Source of the DNA: Desulfuromonadaceae bacterium | GTDB taxonomy: Bacteria; Desulfobacterota; Desulfuromonadia; Geobacterales; Pseudopelobacteraceae | Assembly (NCBI GenBank): GCA_028681335.1 | Contig: JAQUIT010000016.1 | Location: 37,284-101,283, forward strand | Direction of reading: 5' to 3' | Length of the DNA: 64,000 nucleotides | Part shown: one piece after another, positions 29,406 through 39,746 of the stretch | Numbering within the stretch: position 1 is the stretch's first letter | Layout: every line of letters starts with the position of its first letter | Notes under the pieces: model-generated | Told to the model about the DNA's origin: nothing | Databases searched by the model: none | Seen by the model: only the letters and a program-made list of their open reading frames with translations | Program-made: the position numbers and the translations under genes

Positions 29406-30701
29406 GACACGGAGTGTGCTTCTCTGCTCTCCCGTGCAAGTGTCACCGTTACTGCAATTCATCAAGACCGTTACCTCTTCGTTCACACTTGTTTTTCCGC
29501 CGGGAAATGAAGCTGAAATGTAGTTGCGCGATAGCCCCCTGCACAGCCCTGTCTTCTCACTATACCCCTGTACAAGTATGTCCAGCTCCCTGCCGGTAAA
29601 GCGTTCCAGAAAAGCCGCTTTTTTTAATGTGGCAATGCCTCTCAAGTGTGCTGCCCGCTCAGTAACAATCTGAGCCGGAATGTGATCATTCATGCCGGCT
29701 GCTCTCGTGCCGGGACGTTTGGAATAGGGAAAAACGTGCAGGTCTGAAAAGGGCAGTTCCTCGCACAGGTGGACGGTCTCTTCAAACTCCTTCTCCGACT
29801 CCCCGGGAAATCCGGCAATTACATCGGCGCCGATAAAGGCATCCGGCATGGCAGTAGAAATCCTTGCCGTTAAATCACGAAAGAGGTCAGAGGTGTACGG
29901 TCTCCCCATGCGACTCAATACCGAATTGCTGCCGCTCTGCAGTGGCAGGTGCAGGTGCGGACAGATGTTCTGCGATCTGGACATCAGTTGCAGAAGTTCA
30001 TTGCTGACTTCATTCGGCTCAATTGAACCGATACGCAGTCGCGGCACAATACCGGCTGTGTCGATCTCCCTTACCAGAGACGCCAGCGAAAGAGAAGGCT
30101 TCAGGTCCAGGCCATAGGCACCAAGATGGATGCCGGTCAGCACAATCTCTTTGAAACCATTGTCTGTAAGATCCTGAACCCCGCGGAGAATATCTGCAGG
30201 ATGAACGCTGCGACTGCGGCCACGGGCGTAGGGAACGATGCAGTATGCGCAGAACGAATTACAGCCATTCTGGATCTGGAGAAAAGCACGGGTGTGCTCG
30301 GCAAAGCTGGTCAGCTTGAGAGGGTCTGCCTGACTGATTGCGGAAATGTCGGATACGCAATGATCAGTCGATTCGAGAAGTGTTGAGATGTGTTGTTTCT
30401 CCTGATTGCCTAACACTGAGTCCAATTCCGTCATTTTTTCCAGCTCACCGGGTGAAACCTGGGCATAGCAGCCGGTGGCGACAATACGCGATTCAGGGTT
30501 CAGACGGCGGGCCCGGCGGATCAGACGGCGGGTCTCTGCGTCTGTTCTGGCGGTAACCGTGCAGGAGTTGACTATATAAATGTCAGACGGTTCAGAGAAT
30601 GGGACGACAAGATACCCGGCTGCCTTTAACTGCTCAATCATGGCAGCTGATTCGAATTGATTGGTTTTACATCCCAGTGTGCTTATGGCTACGCGTTTCA
30701 T
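29400..30701 (-). CDS. mtaB: tRNA t6A37 methylthiotransferase
   Basis: Radical-SAM enzyme that converts t6A37 to ms2t6A37 in tRNA. The 433-residue protein has the UPF0004 domain with cysteines in TLGCKTNQFES, NSCTVT and TGCYAQ, the radical-SAM motif CNSFCAYC and a C-terminal TRAM-like domain. The CKTNQFE version is typical of MtaB rather than MiaB (CQMNxxDS). Its ATG overlaps the stop of the MATE gene (ATGA), so it is translated from the MATE transcript. Confidence 0.94.
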   Translation of the reverse strand: MKRVAISTLGCKTNQFESAAMIEQLKAAGYLVVPFSEPSDIYIVNSCTVTARTDAETRRLIRRARRLNPESRIVATGCYAQVSPGELEKMTELDSVLGNQEKQHISTLLESTDHCVSDISAISQADPLKLTSFAEHTRAFLQIQNGCNSFCAYCIVPYARGRSRSVHPADILRGVQDLTDNGFKEIVLTGIHLGAYGLDLKPSLSLASLVREIDTAGIVPRLRIGSIEPNEVSNELLQLMSRSQNICPHLHLPLQSGSNSVLSRMGRPYTSDLFRDLTARISTAMPDAFIGADVIAGFPGESEKEFEETVHLCEELPFSDLHVFPYSKRPGTRAAGMNDHIPAQIVTERAAHLRGIATLKKAAFLERFTGRELDILVQGYSEKTGLCRGLSRNYISASFPGGKTSVNEEVTVLMNCSNGDTCTGEQRSTLRVS

Positions 30702-32053
30702 GTCGGTGTGAGATCCTTTTCAAGTTTTGCAATAGTCCTGCTGACGTAGATGACAACTACCAGTGCCGCCGACCACGTGATGCCGAAAATCCCCCACCAG
30801 ATGCCGGCCAGCCCCAATCCCATGACTGTCGTGAACAGATGGAATACGAATAACGGCCCGGCAATCTGGCGAAAGAGGCCGACGGTGAGTCCGAAAAGGG
30901 GCATTCTTATGCCCTGCATTACAGATATATTAATATAGAGCAGAACATACGCGGGCATTACAAGTGCCTCTATTGCAAGAAATCTGGCCCCGACATCAAT
31001 GACGGAGACATCGTTGGTGAAGAATCCCATTAAGCGGTAGCGGTACAGTAGTGCGCCCGTTGCGCCACACAAAGCGAACAGGACGCCGTAACGGAGCGAG
31101 ACCCTGACGGTTTCGCGGATGCGGTCGATTCTTTTGGCACCGTAATTCTGTGCAGTCAGGGCCAGCGTGGAGATATTAAGCCCCATGACCGGCAGCAGCA
31201 CGATTTGCTCAATGCGCGTTCCGATACCATAGGCAGCGACGGCCTGAGCGCCAAAGCGTCCTGCAAACCAGATAATAACGAAGATGCCGAGCGAAACCGT
31301 CATCATGTTCATGGCAGACGGGAAACCCTGTCTGAAAAGTTCGCGGAAATAACTGTAGCGAGGCCGAAGGTCATGAAGATGAAAAGATGGCATGCTGCCG
31401 GTCTTAGATAACTGGCTGAAGAGATAAAAAACACCGGCACACTGGATTAGAACCGTTGCCAGCGCAATCCCCGCCAGTCCCAGAGCCGGAAGCCCAATCC
31501 CGCCGTACATAAACCATGGGTCCAGAATCAGATTGAGAAAAAAACCGCAGATTAAAAAGTTGCGGTATGCCTGAGTATTGCCGTGTGCGTTGAGGATTGC
31601 ATTCATCACGAAATTAAGCAGGAAAAAAGTGCTGCCGGTGAAAATGACGTTCATGTAACTCAGTGCGAGCGCAAGATAGTTACCACGGGCACCCATCATA
31701 GTGAAGATCCATGGAGCCATCAGCAGGCCAACTGCTGTCAGGGCCAGTGCATGGAGCAGGGCGAATGAGAGCGATTGTGATAGATAACGCTGTGCCTCGT
31801 TGCGATCTCCGCGTCCCAGAGCATTGCCGATCAGCGTCGTGGCGCCGCTTGATACACCGCTGCCTATTGCCAGAATCAGAAAGAAAACCGGGAAGGAGAG
31901 CGACATTGCAGCAAGAGCGTTGGTGGATAGTTGTCCGCCGTACCAAGTGTCGACAACGTTAAACATGGTGTTGAAGAAAAAGCCGGTTCCCGCCGGTATC
32001 GCAAGGCGCCTGACAAGCTGGTGGATCGGGGCGGATATCAGGTCAGAAGTCAT
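30698..32053 (-). CDS. MATE family efflux transporter
   Basis: A 451-residue, 12-TM multidrug/toxin exporter of the MatE family (two six-helix bundles). Visible landmarks are the N-terminal IPAGTGFFFNTMFNVVDTWYGG segment, where the Asp is conserved, and the second-half VMGLNISTLALTAQNYGA. The exported substrate is unknown. It is upstream of and overlaps mtaB, and is divergent from cimA. Confidence 0.92.
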   Translation of the reverse strand: MTSDLISAPIHQLVRRLAIPAGTGFFFNTMFNVVDTWYGGQLSTNALAAMSLSFPVFFLILAIGSGVSSGATTLIGNALGRGDRNEAQRYLSQSLSFALLHALALTAVGLLMAPWIFTMMGARGNYLALALSYMNVIFTGSTFFLLNFVMNAILNAHGNTQAYRNFLICGFFLNLILDPWFMYGGIGLPALGLAGIALATVLIQCAGVFYLFSQLSKTGSMPSFHLHDLRPRYSYFRELFRQGFPSAMNMMTVSLGIFVIIWFAGRFGAQAVAAYGIGTRIEQIVLLPVMGLNISTLALTAQNYGAKRIDRIRETVRVSLRYGVLFALCGATGALLYRYRLMGFFTNDVSVIDVGARFLAIEALVMPAYVLLYINISVMQGIRMPLFGLTVGLFRQIAGPLFVFHLFTTVMGLGLAGIWWGIFGITWSAALVVVIYVSRTIAKLEKDLTPT

Positions 32054-32102
32054 TGTTGCAGGGTAAGATGTCCGGTGGCACCGGTCAAGGAAAAACAGTT
32101 GG

Positions 32103-32142
32103 CCGTTTTAGTTGAAAAATTTGCAAAAAACGGCTAAAACGG
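32103..32142. promoter_or_regulatory. Inverted repeat between MATE and cimA
   Basis: CCGTTTTAG (32103-32111) and CTAAAACGG (32134-32142) are perfect inverted halves separated by 22 bases, in the divergent promoter region 58 bases before the cimA ATG. It could be an operator or loop-forming site; there is no T-run to make it a terminator. Confidence 0.4.
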
Positions 32143-32199
32143 AACACAATTTTATTTGTCGTAAATGCAGCAACTCTTTACTATCTTCTGGAGGCACTC

Positions 32200-33768
32200 A
32201 TGAGTTTAATCAAGTTGTACGATACAACACTGCGGGATGGTACCCAGGCTGAAGATATCTCTTTTTTGGTTGAGGATAAAATCCGTATTGCCCATAAGCT
32301 TGATGAGTTGGGCGTTCATTATATTGAGGGTGGGTGGCCAGGTAGCAACCCCAAGGACGTCGCTTTTTTTAAGGACATCAAAAAAGAGAAGTTGGCTCAG
32401 GCCAAGATTGCGGCATTTGGCTCTACCCGCCGTGCCAAGGTGACACCTGACAAGGATAGCAATATCATCACGCTGATTAAAGCCGAAGCGGATGCCATTA
32501 CCATTTTTGGTAAAACCTGGGATTTTCATGTGCGTGAGGCGTTGCGCATTTCTTTGGAAGAAAACCTGGAGCTTATTTTTGATTCACTGGAATATCTGAA
32601 AAAACATGCTCCGGAAGTTTTTTATGATGCCGAGCATTTTTTTGACGGCTACAAGGCCAATCCGGAGTACGCCATTAAGACGCTGCAGGCAGCAGAAAAT
32701 GCCAACGTGGACTGCATTATTCTGTGCGACACCAACGGCGGTACCATGCCGTTTGAGGTTGCAGAAATTATTAAAACGGTTAAGAAGCATATCAAAACCC
32801 CGCTTGGTATCCATACTCATAACGATAGCGAATGCGCCGTTGCCAACACCATGATTGCCGTTGAGCAGGGCATAGTGCAGGTACAGGGGACCATTAACGG
32901 TTTTGGTGAGCGCTGTGGTAACGCCAATCTCTGCTCCATTATTCCGGCCCTGAAGGCAAAGATGAAGAAGGAGTGTATCACTGACGAGCAGATGCGGCAC
33001 CTGCGCGAAGTCTCCCGTTATGTGTACGAATTGGCTAATATATCGCCAAACAAGCATCAGGCCTATGTCGGCAACTCTGCCTTTGCCCACAAGGGTGGGG
33101 TGCATGTCAGTGCTATCCAGCGACACCCTGAAACGTATGAGCATATGCGCCCGGAGTTGGTTGGGAATTGCACCCGCGTACTGATTTCTGATCTGTCCGG
33201 TCGGTCCAATATTCTAGCCAAGGCGGAAGAGTTCAATATCAATCTGGACAGTAAAGATCCGGTCACTTTGGAGATTCTTGATAATATCAAGGATATGGAA
33301 AATCGCGGCTACCAGTTTGAGGGGGCTGAAGCTTCATTTGAGCTGTTGATGAAAAAAGCTCTCGGAGCTCATAAAAAATTCTTTACCGTACTTGGTTTTC
33401 GGGTTATCGACGAAAAGCGTGGCGAGGATCAGAAGCCGGTGGCTGAAGCTACGATCATGGTCAAAGTTGGTGGTAAGGTGGAGCATACTGCCGCAGAGGG
33501 TAATGGCCCGGTTAATGCCCTTGATAATGCGATCCGTAAGGCTCTCGAAAAGTTCTACCCAAAACTGAAAGAAGTAAAACTCCTTGACTACAAGGTGCGT
33601 GTCCTTCCAGCCGGCCAGGGGACGGCTTCTTCAACCCGCGTACTGATAGAGTCCGGTGACAAGCATGCCCGTTGGGGGACTGTTGGAGTGTCAGACAATA
33701 TCATAGATGCTTCCTATCAAGCTCTGATTGACAGCATCGATTACAAGCTGCATAAGTCGGAGGAATAA
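32200..33768 (+). CDS. cimA: Citramalate synthase
   Basis: Condenses pyruvate and acetyl-CoA to citramalate, the entry to the threonine-independent isoleucine pathway that Geobacter is known to use. The 522-residue protein has [27 protein letters not shown], the metal-binding [12 protein letters not shown] and [10 protein letters not shown], and a C-terminal LeuA-type regulatory domain (about 390-515) where feedback inhibition usually acts. Length and the [10 protein letters not shown] motif separate it from 2-isopropylmalate synthase. GGAGG precedes the ATG. Confidence 0.94.
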   Translation: MSLIKLYDTTLRDGTQAEDISFLVEDKIRIAHKLDELGVHYIEGGWPGSNPKDVAFFKDIKKEKLAQAKIAAFGSTRRAKVTPDKDSNIITLIKAEADAITIFGKTWDFHVREALRISLEENLELIFDSLEYLKKHAPEVFYDAEHFFDGYKANPEYAIKTLQAAENANVDCIILCDTNGGTMPFEVAEIIKTVKKHIKTPLGIHTHNDSECAVANTMIAVEQGIVQVQGTINGFGERCGNANLCSIIPALKAKMKKECITDEQMRHLREVSRYVYELANISPNKHQAYVGNSAFAHKGGVHVSAIQRHPETYEHMRPELVGNCTRVLISDLSGRSNILAKAEEFNINLDSKDPVTLEILDNIKDMENRGYQFEGAEASFELLMKKALGAHKKFFTVLGFRVIDEKRGEDQKPVAEATIMVKVGGKVEHTAAEGNGPVNALDNAIRKALEKFYPKLKEVKLLDYKVRVLPAGQGTASSTRVLIESGDKHARWGTVGVSDNIIDASYQALIDSIDYKLHKSEE

Positions 33769-33784
33769 GCTGAGGAGTGAGGTC

Positions 33785-34333
33785 ATGCAGCGGGTTGTAA
33801 TGGTTGTGTGCGCCGCACTGCTCTTTATGCCGTTAGTGTTGAAAAGCCGTATGAGTAAGGAACCCCCTGCTCATACGGCTTTTGCCGTTTTACCCGGCGG
33901 CAGGATATATGTCAAGGTCAGCGGTGCTGTCCTTTATCCAGGGGTTTATGAAATCTCCGCCAATGCAATGGCAGATAGTGTCATAAAATTGGCGGTACAG
34001 CAAAGCCCATTAACACGGCCATTAGTCGCAGCTTCTGCTACACGTCCGTTGTTGAATGGGTCTGCTGTCAGTCTGTCTGGACAGCCTGACGGCTCTCTGC
34101 TGTTGGCTGTGGATCAAATGACCGTTCCTGAGAAAATGATTTTGGGTATTCCGCTCGATATTGGGGTGATGAGTGAGGCCGATTTTAACTGCTTGCCGGG
34201 AATCGGCCCGGTCTTAGCGAGGAGAATTGTTGTATGGCGTCATAATAATGGCGGTATTTTGACTGCCAGGGACCTCGCTGGAATCGAAGGGATCGGTAAG
34301 GTGAAATATAAAATTCTTTGTAAATACCTATAA
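33785..34333 (+). CDS. Secreted ComEA-like helix-hairpin-helix protein
   Basis: A 182-residue protein with an N-terminal signal or anchor (VVMVVCAALLFMPLVL), a beta-rich SLBB-like segment (about 40-110; VKVSGAVLYPGVYEI) and a C-terminal helix-hairpin-helix pair (FNCLPGIGPVLARRIV and LAGIEGIGKVK). This is the ComEA arrangement, a periplasmic DNA-binding protein used in DNA uptake. A GAGGAG-type site precedes the ATG. It follows cimA by 16 bases, so read-through is likely. Confidence 0.87.
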   Translation: MQRVVMVVCAALLFMPLVLKSRMSKEPPAHTAFAVLPGGRIYVKVSGAVLYPGVYEISANAMADSVIKLAVQQSPLTRPLVAASATRPLLNGSAVSLSGQPDGSLLLAVDQMTVPEKMILGIPLDIGVMSEADFNCLPGIGPVLARRIVVWRHNNGGILTARDLAGIEGIGKVKYKILCKYL

Positions 34334-34457
34334 CTATTTGGAAATAAACAATAGTATGTTGTTGTTGTTGTTAAAATGACGTGGTAAACATTAGTTGGCA
34401 CATATGATGTAAGTACCTCGCTATTGATATTTAATTACAGTAGTAGGGGGGGATTCT

Positions 34458-34613
34458 ATGCATTGTCCACGTTGCAAAGGTCGCATGTTCGCTGAAAAGT
34501 ACTATGACTTTGTCCGTTCCTTCGATGCCTGGAAATGTACCTGTTGTGGCGAACTGCTGGATTCCACCATTCTTGCCAATCGGGCAAGGAACAACAATAC
34601 GCAGCTTGGGTAG
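34458..34613 (+). CDS. 51-residue zinc-ribbon microprotein
   Basis: Starts MHCPRCKGRM and contains a second knuckle CTCCGE, so two CxxC pairs about 21 residues apart make a minimal zinc ribbon. The run GGGGGGG just upstream can serve as ribosome site, and a terminator follows, so it is a complete transcription unit. Such proteins may bind RNA, DNA or protein; the function is unknown. Confidence 0.75.
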   Translation: MHCPRCKGRMFAEKYYDFVRSFDAWKCTCCGELLDSTILANRARNNNTQLG

Positions 34614-34644
34614 TGGCAATACCGTATTCAAGTAATATGGTAAC

Positions 34645-34676
34645 AGGGGACCTGATTTCAGGTTCCCTTTTTGTTT
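34645..34676 (+). terminator. Terminator after the zinc-ribbon gene
   Basis: GGGGACCTG pairs with CAGGTTCCC (one G-T wobble) around loop ATTT, followed by TTTTTGTTT. It lies about 33 bases after the stop of the 51-residue ORF. Confidence 0.87.
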
Positions 34677-34749
34677 GACACGACATCGCTGACAGGTTAA
34701 TGAACAGCTCCACGTTTTGATTTATTATTGAGTTGAGGAGTTGTTCTGT

Positions 34750-35466
34750 ATGAGGAATGATGGTCGCTGTGCCAACGCTTTACGTCCGGTCAAATTGACG
34801 CGGAATTTTACCAAGCATGCTGAAGGCTCTGTTTTAATAGAGTTTGGTGATACAAAGGTTCTCTGTACAGCCTCGGTTGAGGAGTCGGTGCCCTCCTTTT
34901 TGCGGGGTAAGGGTACCGGCTGGGTAACAGCCGAATACGCGATGTTGCCGCGGGCAACACATACCCGCTCTCAGCGTGAAGCGGCAAAAGGGAAGCAGAC
35001 CGGCCGCACTCTTGAAATTCAGCGTCTAATCGGTCGTTCACTGCGGGCGGTGACCGATCTTGCAAAACTGGGCGAGCGCTCTATTTATATTGACTGTGAT
35101 GTCATCCAGGCTGATGGCGGCACACGGACCGCTTCCATAACCGGAGCGTATGTCGCACTTGTCGATGCGTTAACAACGTTGAAGTCAAAGGGGCTTTTAG
35201 CTGAAATTCCGCTCAAGGAGGCTGTTGCAGCGGTAAGTGTCGGGATCGTGGAGGGAGAGGCCCTGCTTGACCTCAATTATCTGGAGGACTCTTCTGCAGA
35301 AGTTGATATGAATTTTGTCATAACCTCCAGTGGCCGCTTTGTGGAGGTGCAGGGTACGGCGGAGGCGGAGCCTTTTACGTGTGCGGAGATGGATGTCATG
35401 CGTAATCTTGCAATTGATGGCGTGCAGCAACTCTTTACATTTCAGCAGGAAGCGTTGGGTAAATGA
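34750..35466 (+). CDS. rph: Ribonuclease PH
   Basis: Phosphorolytic 3' exoribonuclease that trims tRNA 3' ends. The 238-residue protein begins with the usual [31 protein letters not shown] region (quoted in parts: [17 protein letters not shown]), with [17 protein letters not shown] and [17 protein letters not shown]. The ATG at 34750 has GAGGAG 9 bases upstream; a TTG three codons before is less likely. It overlaps rdgB by four bases. Confidence 0.96.
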   Translation: MRNDGRCANALRPVKLTRNFTKHAEGSVLIEFGDTKVLCTASVEESVPSFLRGKGTGWVTAEYAMLPRATHTRSQREAAKGKQTGRTLEIQRLIGRSLRAVTDLAKLGERSIYIDCDVIQADGGTRTASITGAYVALVDALTTLKSKGLLAEIPLKEAVAAVSVGIVEGEALLDLNYLEDSSAEVDMNFVITSSGRFVEVQGTAEAEPFTCAEMDVMRNLAIDGVQQLFTFQQEALGK

Positions 35467-36056
35467 AAAATCTGATAGTCGCAACACGTAACAAGGGCAA
35501 AATCCTGGAAATAAATGCATTGCTGGCAGGTCTGGTTGACCAGGTCAGTAGCGCTGCCGATTTTGCCGATTTTCCGGAGACAGTGGAGGATGGAGCCACT
35601 TTTGAGGAAAACGCCCTTAAGAAAGCCCGCGAGGCCTCACGTTTTTCAGGGCTTCCGGCGCTGGCTGATGACTCCGGACTGGTTGTTGATGCCCTGGAAG
35701 GTCGCCCCGGTGTTTTTTCTGCTCGTTATGCCGGAGTTGGGGCCAGTGATACTGCTAACAACGAGAGGCTTCTTCGCGAATGCCAAAGTGTTCCGAAGGA
35801 ACATCGCCAGGCTGCCTTTGTCTGTGTGCTGGCATTTGTGACGCCTGACGGAGTTGAGCAGCTTTTTACCGGCAGGGTTACCGGCCGGATACTTTTTGAA
35901 GCGAGAGGGGAGGCGGGGTTTGGATATGATCCGCTTTTTCTGGTGGATGGTTTTGAGCGCAGTATGGCAGAGTTGGGGCTGGCAGAGAAAAACGCCGTAA
36001 GCCACCGCGCCCAGGCATTTAATAAATTTCGTGAATACATCAAAACAATGAAGTAA
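35463..36056 (+). CDS. rdgB: XTP/dITP diphosphatase (non-canonical purine NTPase)
   Basis: Hydrolyses ITP, dITP and XTP to monophosphates, preventing their incorporation. The 197-residue HAM1 family protein has [11 protein letters not shown] at the N-terminus, [24 protein letters not shown] and GFGYDPLF. It starts inside the rph stop (ATGA), a common rph-rdgB pair. Confidence 0.96.
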   Translation: MKNLIVATRNKGKILEINALLAGLVDQVSSAADFADFPETVEDGATFEENALKKAREASRFSGLPALADDSGLVVDALEGRPGVFSARYAGVGASDTANNERLLRECQSVPKEHRQAAFVCVLAFVTPDGVEQLFTGRVTGRILFEARGEAGFGYDPLFLVDGFERSMAELGLAEKNAVSHRAQAFNKFREYIKTMK

Positions 36057-36099
36057 TGCTATGTTTGGATAAAGCAGAAAGACAAAAGGGATTACTATT

Positions 36100-37560
36100 T
36101 TGAAAAAAGATAAGTTTGAACATGCGAGGCCGAAACCGGTACGCCAGTCAACGCAAAAAGCGGCTGAAAAGGTTGAGACAGGCAAGCCTTTTGTGCCACT
36201 GACGCGTAAAAATGTTCTGGAGTTGCGTATATCATCTCTGGATGAAGATGGTTACGGAACCGTGCGCAGTGAAGACGGGATGACCCTCAAGGTTGGCGGA
36301 GCGCTGCCGGGCGATGTCGTCTTTGCAGGTGTCGACCATGTTGCAGGTGGTACAGCATTTTGTCATGTGAAAAAAATGATTCAGCCATCGCCACTACGAA
36401 GTAATAATCCTCCCTGTCGTGAAAGTGCTGACTGTTTCGGTTGTCCGTTGATCGGGATGAAATATTCCGAACAGAAAAACTGGAAGCGGGGCATGATTCT
36501 GGCCGAAATGGCTAAATACCCCGCTTTGTCAGATTGTGTAGTGCATCCTCTGCTCTCACCAGATAATCTGATTCATTATCGTACGACAGCAAAACTGACA
36601 GTCGCCGGTAAATTCTCCGAGCCTTTTATCGGGATATATCGCCGGGCAAGTCATGATGTTTATGACCTGGAGCAGTGTCCGATCCATCACCCTCTGATCG
36701 ACAAGGTGGTTGAAGCTGTCAGAAAGGGCATCAAAAAAGGGAAGGTGCAGGTATACAATCCACAGAGTAAAATGGGGTTGCTACGCTACCTGGTGGTGCG
36801 TGTCTCGACCCATGAAAAAAAGGCGATGGTGGTTTTTGTTACTGCCAAGCGTTCATTTAATGAAATTCACCATCTGGGTCGTTTTGTACAGGATATGGTG
36901 CCAGAGGTTGAAATTGTTGTTCAAAATGTCAACGCAACTGAAGGTAACGTAATTATGGGGCAGAAAGATCATTTTCTGACCAAGAAACTGTACCTGACAG
37001 AGCAGATAGGCGATATCTCCTTCAGGCTTTCCCCGCGCTCATTTTTTCAGGTTAATAATAGCGGTGCAAATCTTATTTACAGCAAAGTGCGTGAATGGGC
37101 TGCGCTTACCGGGTCTGAGACGGTGCTGGATCTGTACTGCGGTATTGGTGGCATTGCGCTTTTTCTTGCTGGAACGGCCAAAAACATCATTGGTGTTGAA
37201 GTCGTAGAAGAGGCCGTTGCCGACGCAACGATGAATGCTCGAATAAACGGCATCAAAAACTGCCGCTTTGAGGCCGGTGATGTTGCCGACTTGCTTGATG
37301 AAATGGCAGAAGAACACCTCGCCGTCGATGTGGCGGTATTGAATCCACCACGTAAGGGGTGTGATCAAAATGTGCTGGAGCGGGTAGCCGCCATCGGACC
37401 AAAATCAATCCTCTATGTTTCGTGCTCACCGCAGAGTCTTGCCCGGGACCTTGACATTTTGAACAAGCTTGGATATGCCTGTCGCGAAATTCAGCCGGTT
37501 GACATGTTTCCACAGACTGTACATGTAGAGAATGTCGCAAGGTTGGAGCAAATTAGATGA
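36100..37560 (+). CDS. rlmD: 23S rRNA m5U1939 methyltransferase (RumA/RlmD-like)
   Basis: A 486-residue SAM-dependent uracil-C5 methyltransferase. A basic N-terminal tail (1-35) precedes a TRAM domain (about 38-92), then the Fe-S cysteines CRESADCFGC with a later C, the SAM motif DLYCGIGGIALFLA, NPPRKGCD and the catalytic YVSCSPQSLARD. It could methylate U1939 or U747; the exact target is inferred from family. The start is TTG with AGGG at 9 bases. A tRNA gene follows. Confidence 0.9.
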   Translation: MKKDKFEHARPKPVRQSTQKAAEKVETGKPFVPLTRKNVLELRISSLDEDGYGTVRSEDGMTLKVGGALPGDVVFAGVDHVAGGTAFCHVKKMIQPSPLRSNNPPCRESADCFGCPLIGMKYSEQKNWKRGMILAEMAKYPALSDCVVHPLLSPDNLIHYRTTAKLTVAGKFSEPFIGIYRRASHDVYDLEQCPIHHPLIDKVVEAVRKGIKKGKVQVYNPQSKMGLLRYLVVRVSTHEKKAMVVFVTAKRSFNEIHHLGRFVQDMVPEVEIVVQNVNATEGNVIMGQKDHFLTKKLYLTEQIGDISFRLSPRSFFQVNNSGANLIYSKVREWAALTGSETVLDLYCGIGGIALFLAGTAKNIIGVEVVEEAVADATMNARINGIKNCRFEAGDVADLLDEMAEEHLAVDVAVLNPPRKGCDQNVLERVAAIGPKSILYVSCSPQSLARDLDILNKLGYACREIQPVDMFPQTVHVENVARLEQIR

Positions 37561-37626
37561 TTGAGGTAGTAAAATCAGCTTGACATCTATGGAGCAACTT
37601 GCTATTACTCATCAGCTTTTTGATGT

Positions 37627-37701
37627 AGGCGCGTAGCTCAGCGGGAGAGCGCTACCCTGACACGGTAGAGGTCGGCGGTTCGACACCGCCCGCGCCTACC
37701 A
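37627..37701 (+). tRNA. tRNA-Val (anticodon GAC)
   Basis: The cloverleaf is complete: acceptor AGGCGCG/CGCGCCT, D stem GCTC/GAGC, anticodon stem CTACC/GGTAG with loop CTGACAC giving GAC, five-base variable loop, T stem GGCGG/CCGCC with loop TTCGACA. CCA is encoded. A terminator follows. Confidence 0.97.
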
Positions 37702-37734
37702 TTAATAAAGCAGAGTTGAAGCAGGCAGGATGCA

Positions 37735-37764
37735 GGCATCGATGTATCGATGCCTTTTCTGTTT
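37735..37764 (+). terminator. Terminator or leader hairpin between tRNA-Val and thrS
   Basis: GGCATCG pairs with CGATGCC around ATGTAT, then TTTTCTGTTT. It ends the tRNA transcript or attenuates into thrS, whose start is 21 bases downstream. Confidence 0.75.
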
Positions 37765-37784
37765 GCCCTCTTAAAGGGAAAACA

Positions 37785-39695
37785 ATGGCTACAATAACAA
37801 TTACACTTCCTGATAATTCTTCCCGTGAACTTAACGAAGGAGCCACGGTCTACGATCTGGCAGCCTCAATCGGTGCCGGTCTGGCAAAAGCCGCGCTCGC
37901 TGGAAAGATCAACGGGCTACTGGTAGATCTCTCGTGCAGTCTCTCTGATGGTGACCGCATTGAAATCATTACCGAAAAAAGTCCTGAAGCGCTTGAGATA
38001 ATTCGCCACTCAGCTTCACATCTGATGGCTCAGGCCGTTAAAGAACTTTTCCCCCAAGCCAAGGTTACAATCGGCCCTGCCATCGAAACCGGGTTCTATT
38101 ATGATTTTGATGTGGAAAAGCCATTTACGCCTGAAGATCTTGAGCGTATCGAGGCCAAAATGCTGGTGCTGGCCTCCGCGGATCAGAAGATAGAGCGCCA
38201 CGAATATTCCAGCGCTGAAGCCATCAGCATGTTTGAGTCTATGGGTGAGCCGTACAAGACCGAGCTTATAAATGATCTCGGCGTCGAACGCGTCTCAGTA
38301 TATAGTCAGGGTACTTTTGCCGATCTCTGTCGCGGCCCGCATCTCCCTTCAACGGCAAAGATCAAGGCTTTTAAGCTGCTTTCCATCGCCGGCGCATACT
38401 GGCGTGGTGATGAAAAGAACCGCATGCTTCAACGTATTTATGGAACCGCTTTTGTTGACAAAAAAGAGCTGGAAGCATATCTGCATCGTATTGAAGAGGC
38501 AAAACGGCGTGATCACCGCAAGATCGGTCGTGAGCTTGACCTGTTCTCCTTCTCGGATGAAGTGGGCGCCGGCTTTCCGATCTGGCATCCAAAAGGTGCC
38601 ATGTTGCGCACGGTTCTGGAAGATTTTGAGCGCAAGGAACATTTAAAGCGCGACTATGATATTGTTGTCGGTCCCCAGATCCTTAAGAGCGAGCTCTGGC
38701 AGCGTTCAGGGCACTACGAAAATTATCGTGAAAACATGTATTTCACCGAGGTGGATGAGCAGAGTTACGGCATAAAGCCGATGAACTGCCTCTCTCACAT
38801 GATGATATACAAGTCCCAGTTACGCAGCTATCGTGACCTACCCCTCCGTTATTTTGAACTTGGGACGGTGCATCGACATGAGCGGGCCGGAGTGCTTCAC
38901 GGTCTCATGCGGGTACGATGCTTTACTCAGGATGATGCCCATATCCTCTGCACTCCTGAACAGCTGGATGCCGAAATTAAAGGTGTAATCGCCTTTGTCA
39001 ACGACGTGATGACTATTTTCGGTTTTGAGTACGAAATGGAACTTTCAACCCGTCCGGAAAAATCAATCGGATCTGATTCTGACTGGGAGCAGGCTACTGG
39101 CGCATTGTTGACTGCACTCAAAGATTCCGGTCGTCCATACGAGATAAATGAGGGTGATGGCGCGTTCTACGGGCCTAAAATAGATATAAAACTGCGTGAT
39201 TGTCTTGACAGGAGATGGCAGTGTGCTACTATTCAGTGCGATTTTACTCTGCCTGAACGGTTTGATCTCACCTATGTAGCGTCTGATGGAGAACGCAAGC
39301 GTCCCATCATGGTGCATCGCGTGATCCTCGGTTCAATTGAACGTTTCATCGGTGTTCTTATTGAGCATTTTGCCGGTAGTTTTCCGCTTTGGATTTCTCC
39401 GGTTCAAGCGGTTGTTGTGACTGTTACAGATAACCAGATACCTTTTGCTCAGGATGTCTACAGGCAGTTGCGTAATGCCGGAATACGTGTTGAACGTGAT
39501 ATCCGCAATGAAAAGCTGAGCTTCAAGATTCGTGAGGCACAGTTGCAAAAGATTCCCTACATGTTGGTTATAGGGGATAAAGAAGTTGAACAGGGTACGG
39601 TCACGCCGCGCTATCGGGACGGCAAAAATCTGCCGGCCATGAAGCCGGAAGAATTTATTGATTTTGTAACTGCGGAATGTAAAAACTTTAAATAG
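37785..39695 (+). CDS. thrS: Threonyl-tRNA synthetase
   Basis: Charges tRNA-Thr. The 636-residue class II synthetase has an N-terminal TGS domain (about 1-62), an editing domain with [11 protein letters not shown] and later CRGPHL, a catalytic core with motif 2 ([15 protein letters not shown]), and motif 3 ([16 protein letters not shown]), then an anticodon-binding domain. AAAGGGA precedes ATG 37785; an upstream in-frame ATG lies before the terminator. It heads the infC-rpmI-rplT-pheST block. Confidence 0.97.
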   Translation: MATITITLPDNSSRELNEGATVYDLAASIGAGLAKAALAGKINGLLVDLSCSLSDGDRIEIITEKSPEALEIIRHSASHLMAQAVKELFPQAKVTIGPAIETGFYYDFDVEKPFTPEDLERIEAKMLVLASADQKIERHEYSSAEAISMFESMGEPYKTELINDLGVERVSVYSQGTFADLCRGPHLPSTAKIKAFKLLSIAGAYWRGDEKNRMLQRIYGTAFVDKKELEAYLHRIEEAKRRDHRKIGRELDLFSFSDEVGAGFPIWHPKGAMLRTVLEDFERKEHLKRDYDIVVGPQILKSELWQRSGHYENYRENMYFTEVDEQSYGIKPMNCLSHMMIYKSQLRSYRDLPLRYFELGTVHRHERAGVLHGLMRVRCFTQDDAHILCTPEQLDAEIKGVIAFVNDVMTIFGFEYEMELSTRPEKSIGSDSDWEQATGALLTALKDSGRPYEINEGDGAFYGPKIDIKLRDCLDRRWQCATIQCDFTLPERFDLTYVASDGERKRPIMVHRVILGSIERFIGVLIEHFAGSFPLWISPVQAVVVTVTDNQIPFAQDVYRQLRNAGIRVERDIRNEKLSFKIREAQLQKIPYMLVIGDKEVEQGTVTPRYRDGKNLPAMKPEEFIDFVTAECKNFK

Positions 39696-39746
39696 TATGT
39701 ATGTCAGATAGCAGCGAATAATAAACTGCTGTCAGGAGGTGTCGCC

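Noticed and set aside
34359..34375. TTG/GTT microsatellite-like run
   Set aside because: Only about five units; no sign of a phase-variable gene.
34397..34410. Sigma-54-like TGGCAC before the zinc-ribbon gene
   Set aside because: Ten bases later the -12 position reads GT instead of GC, and the -12 flank does not match.
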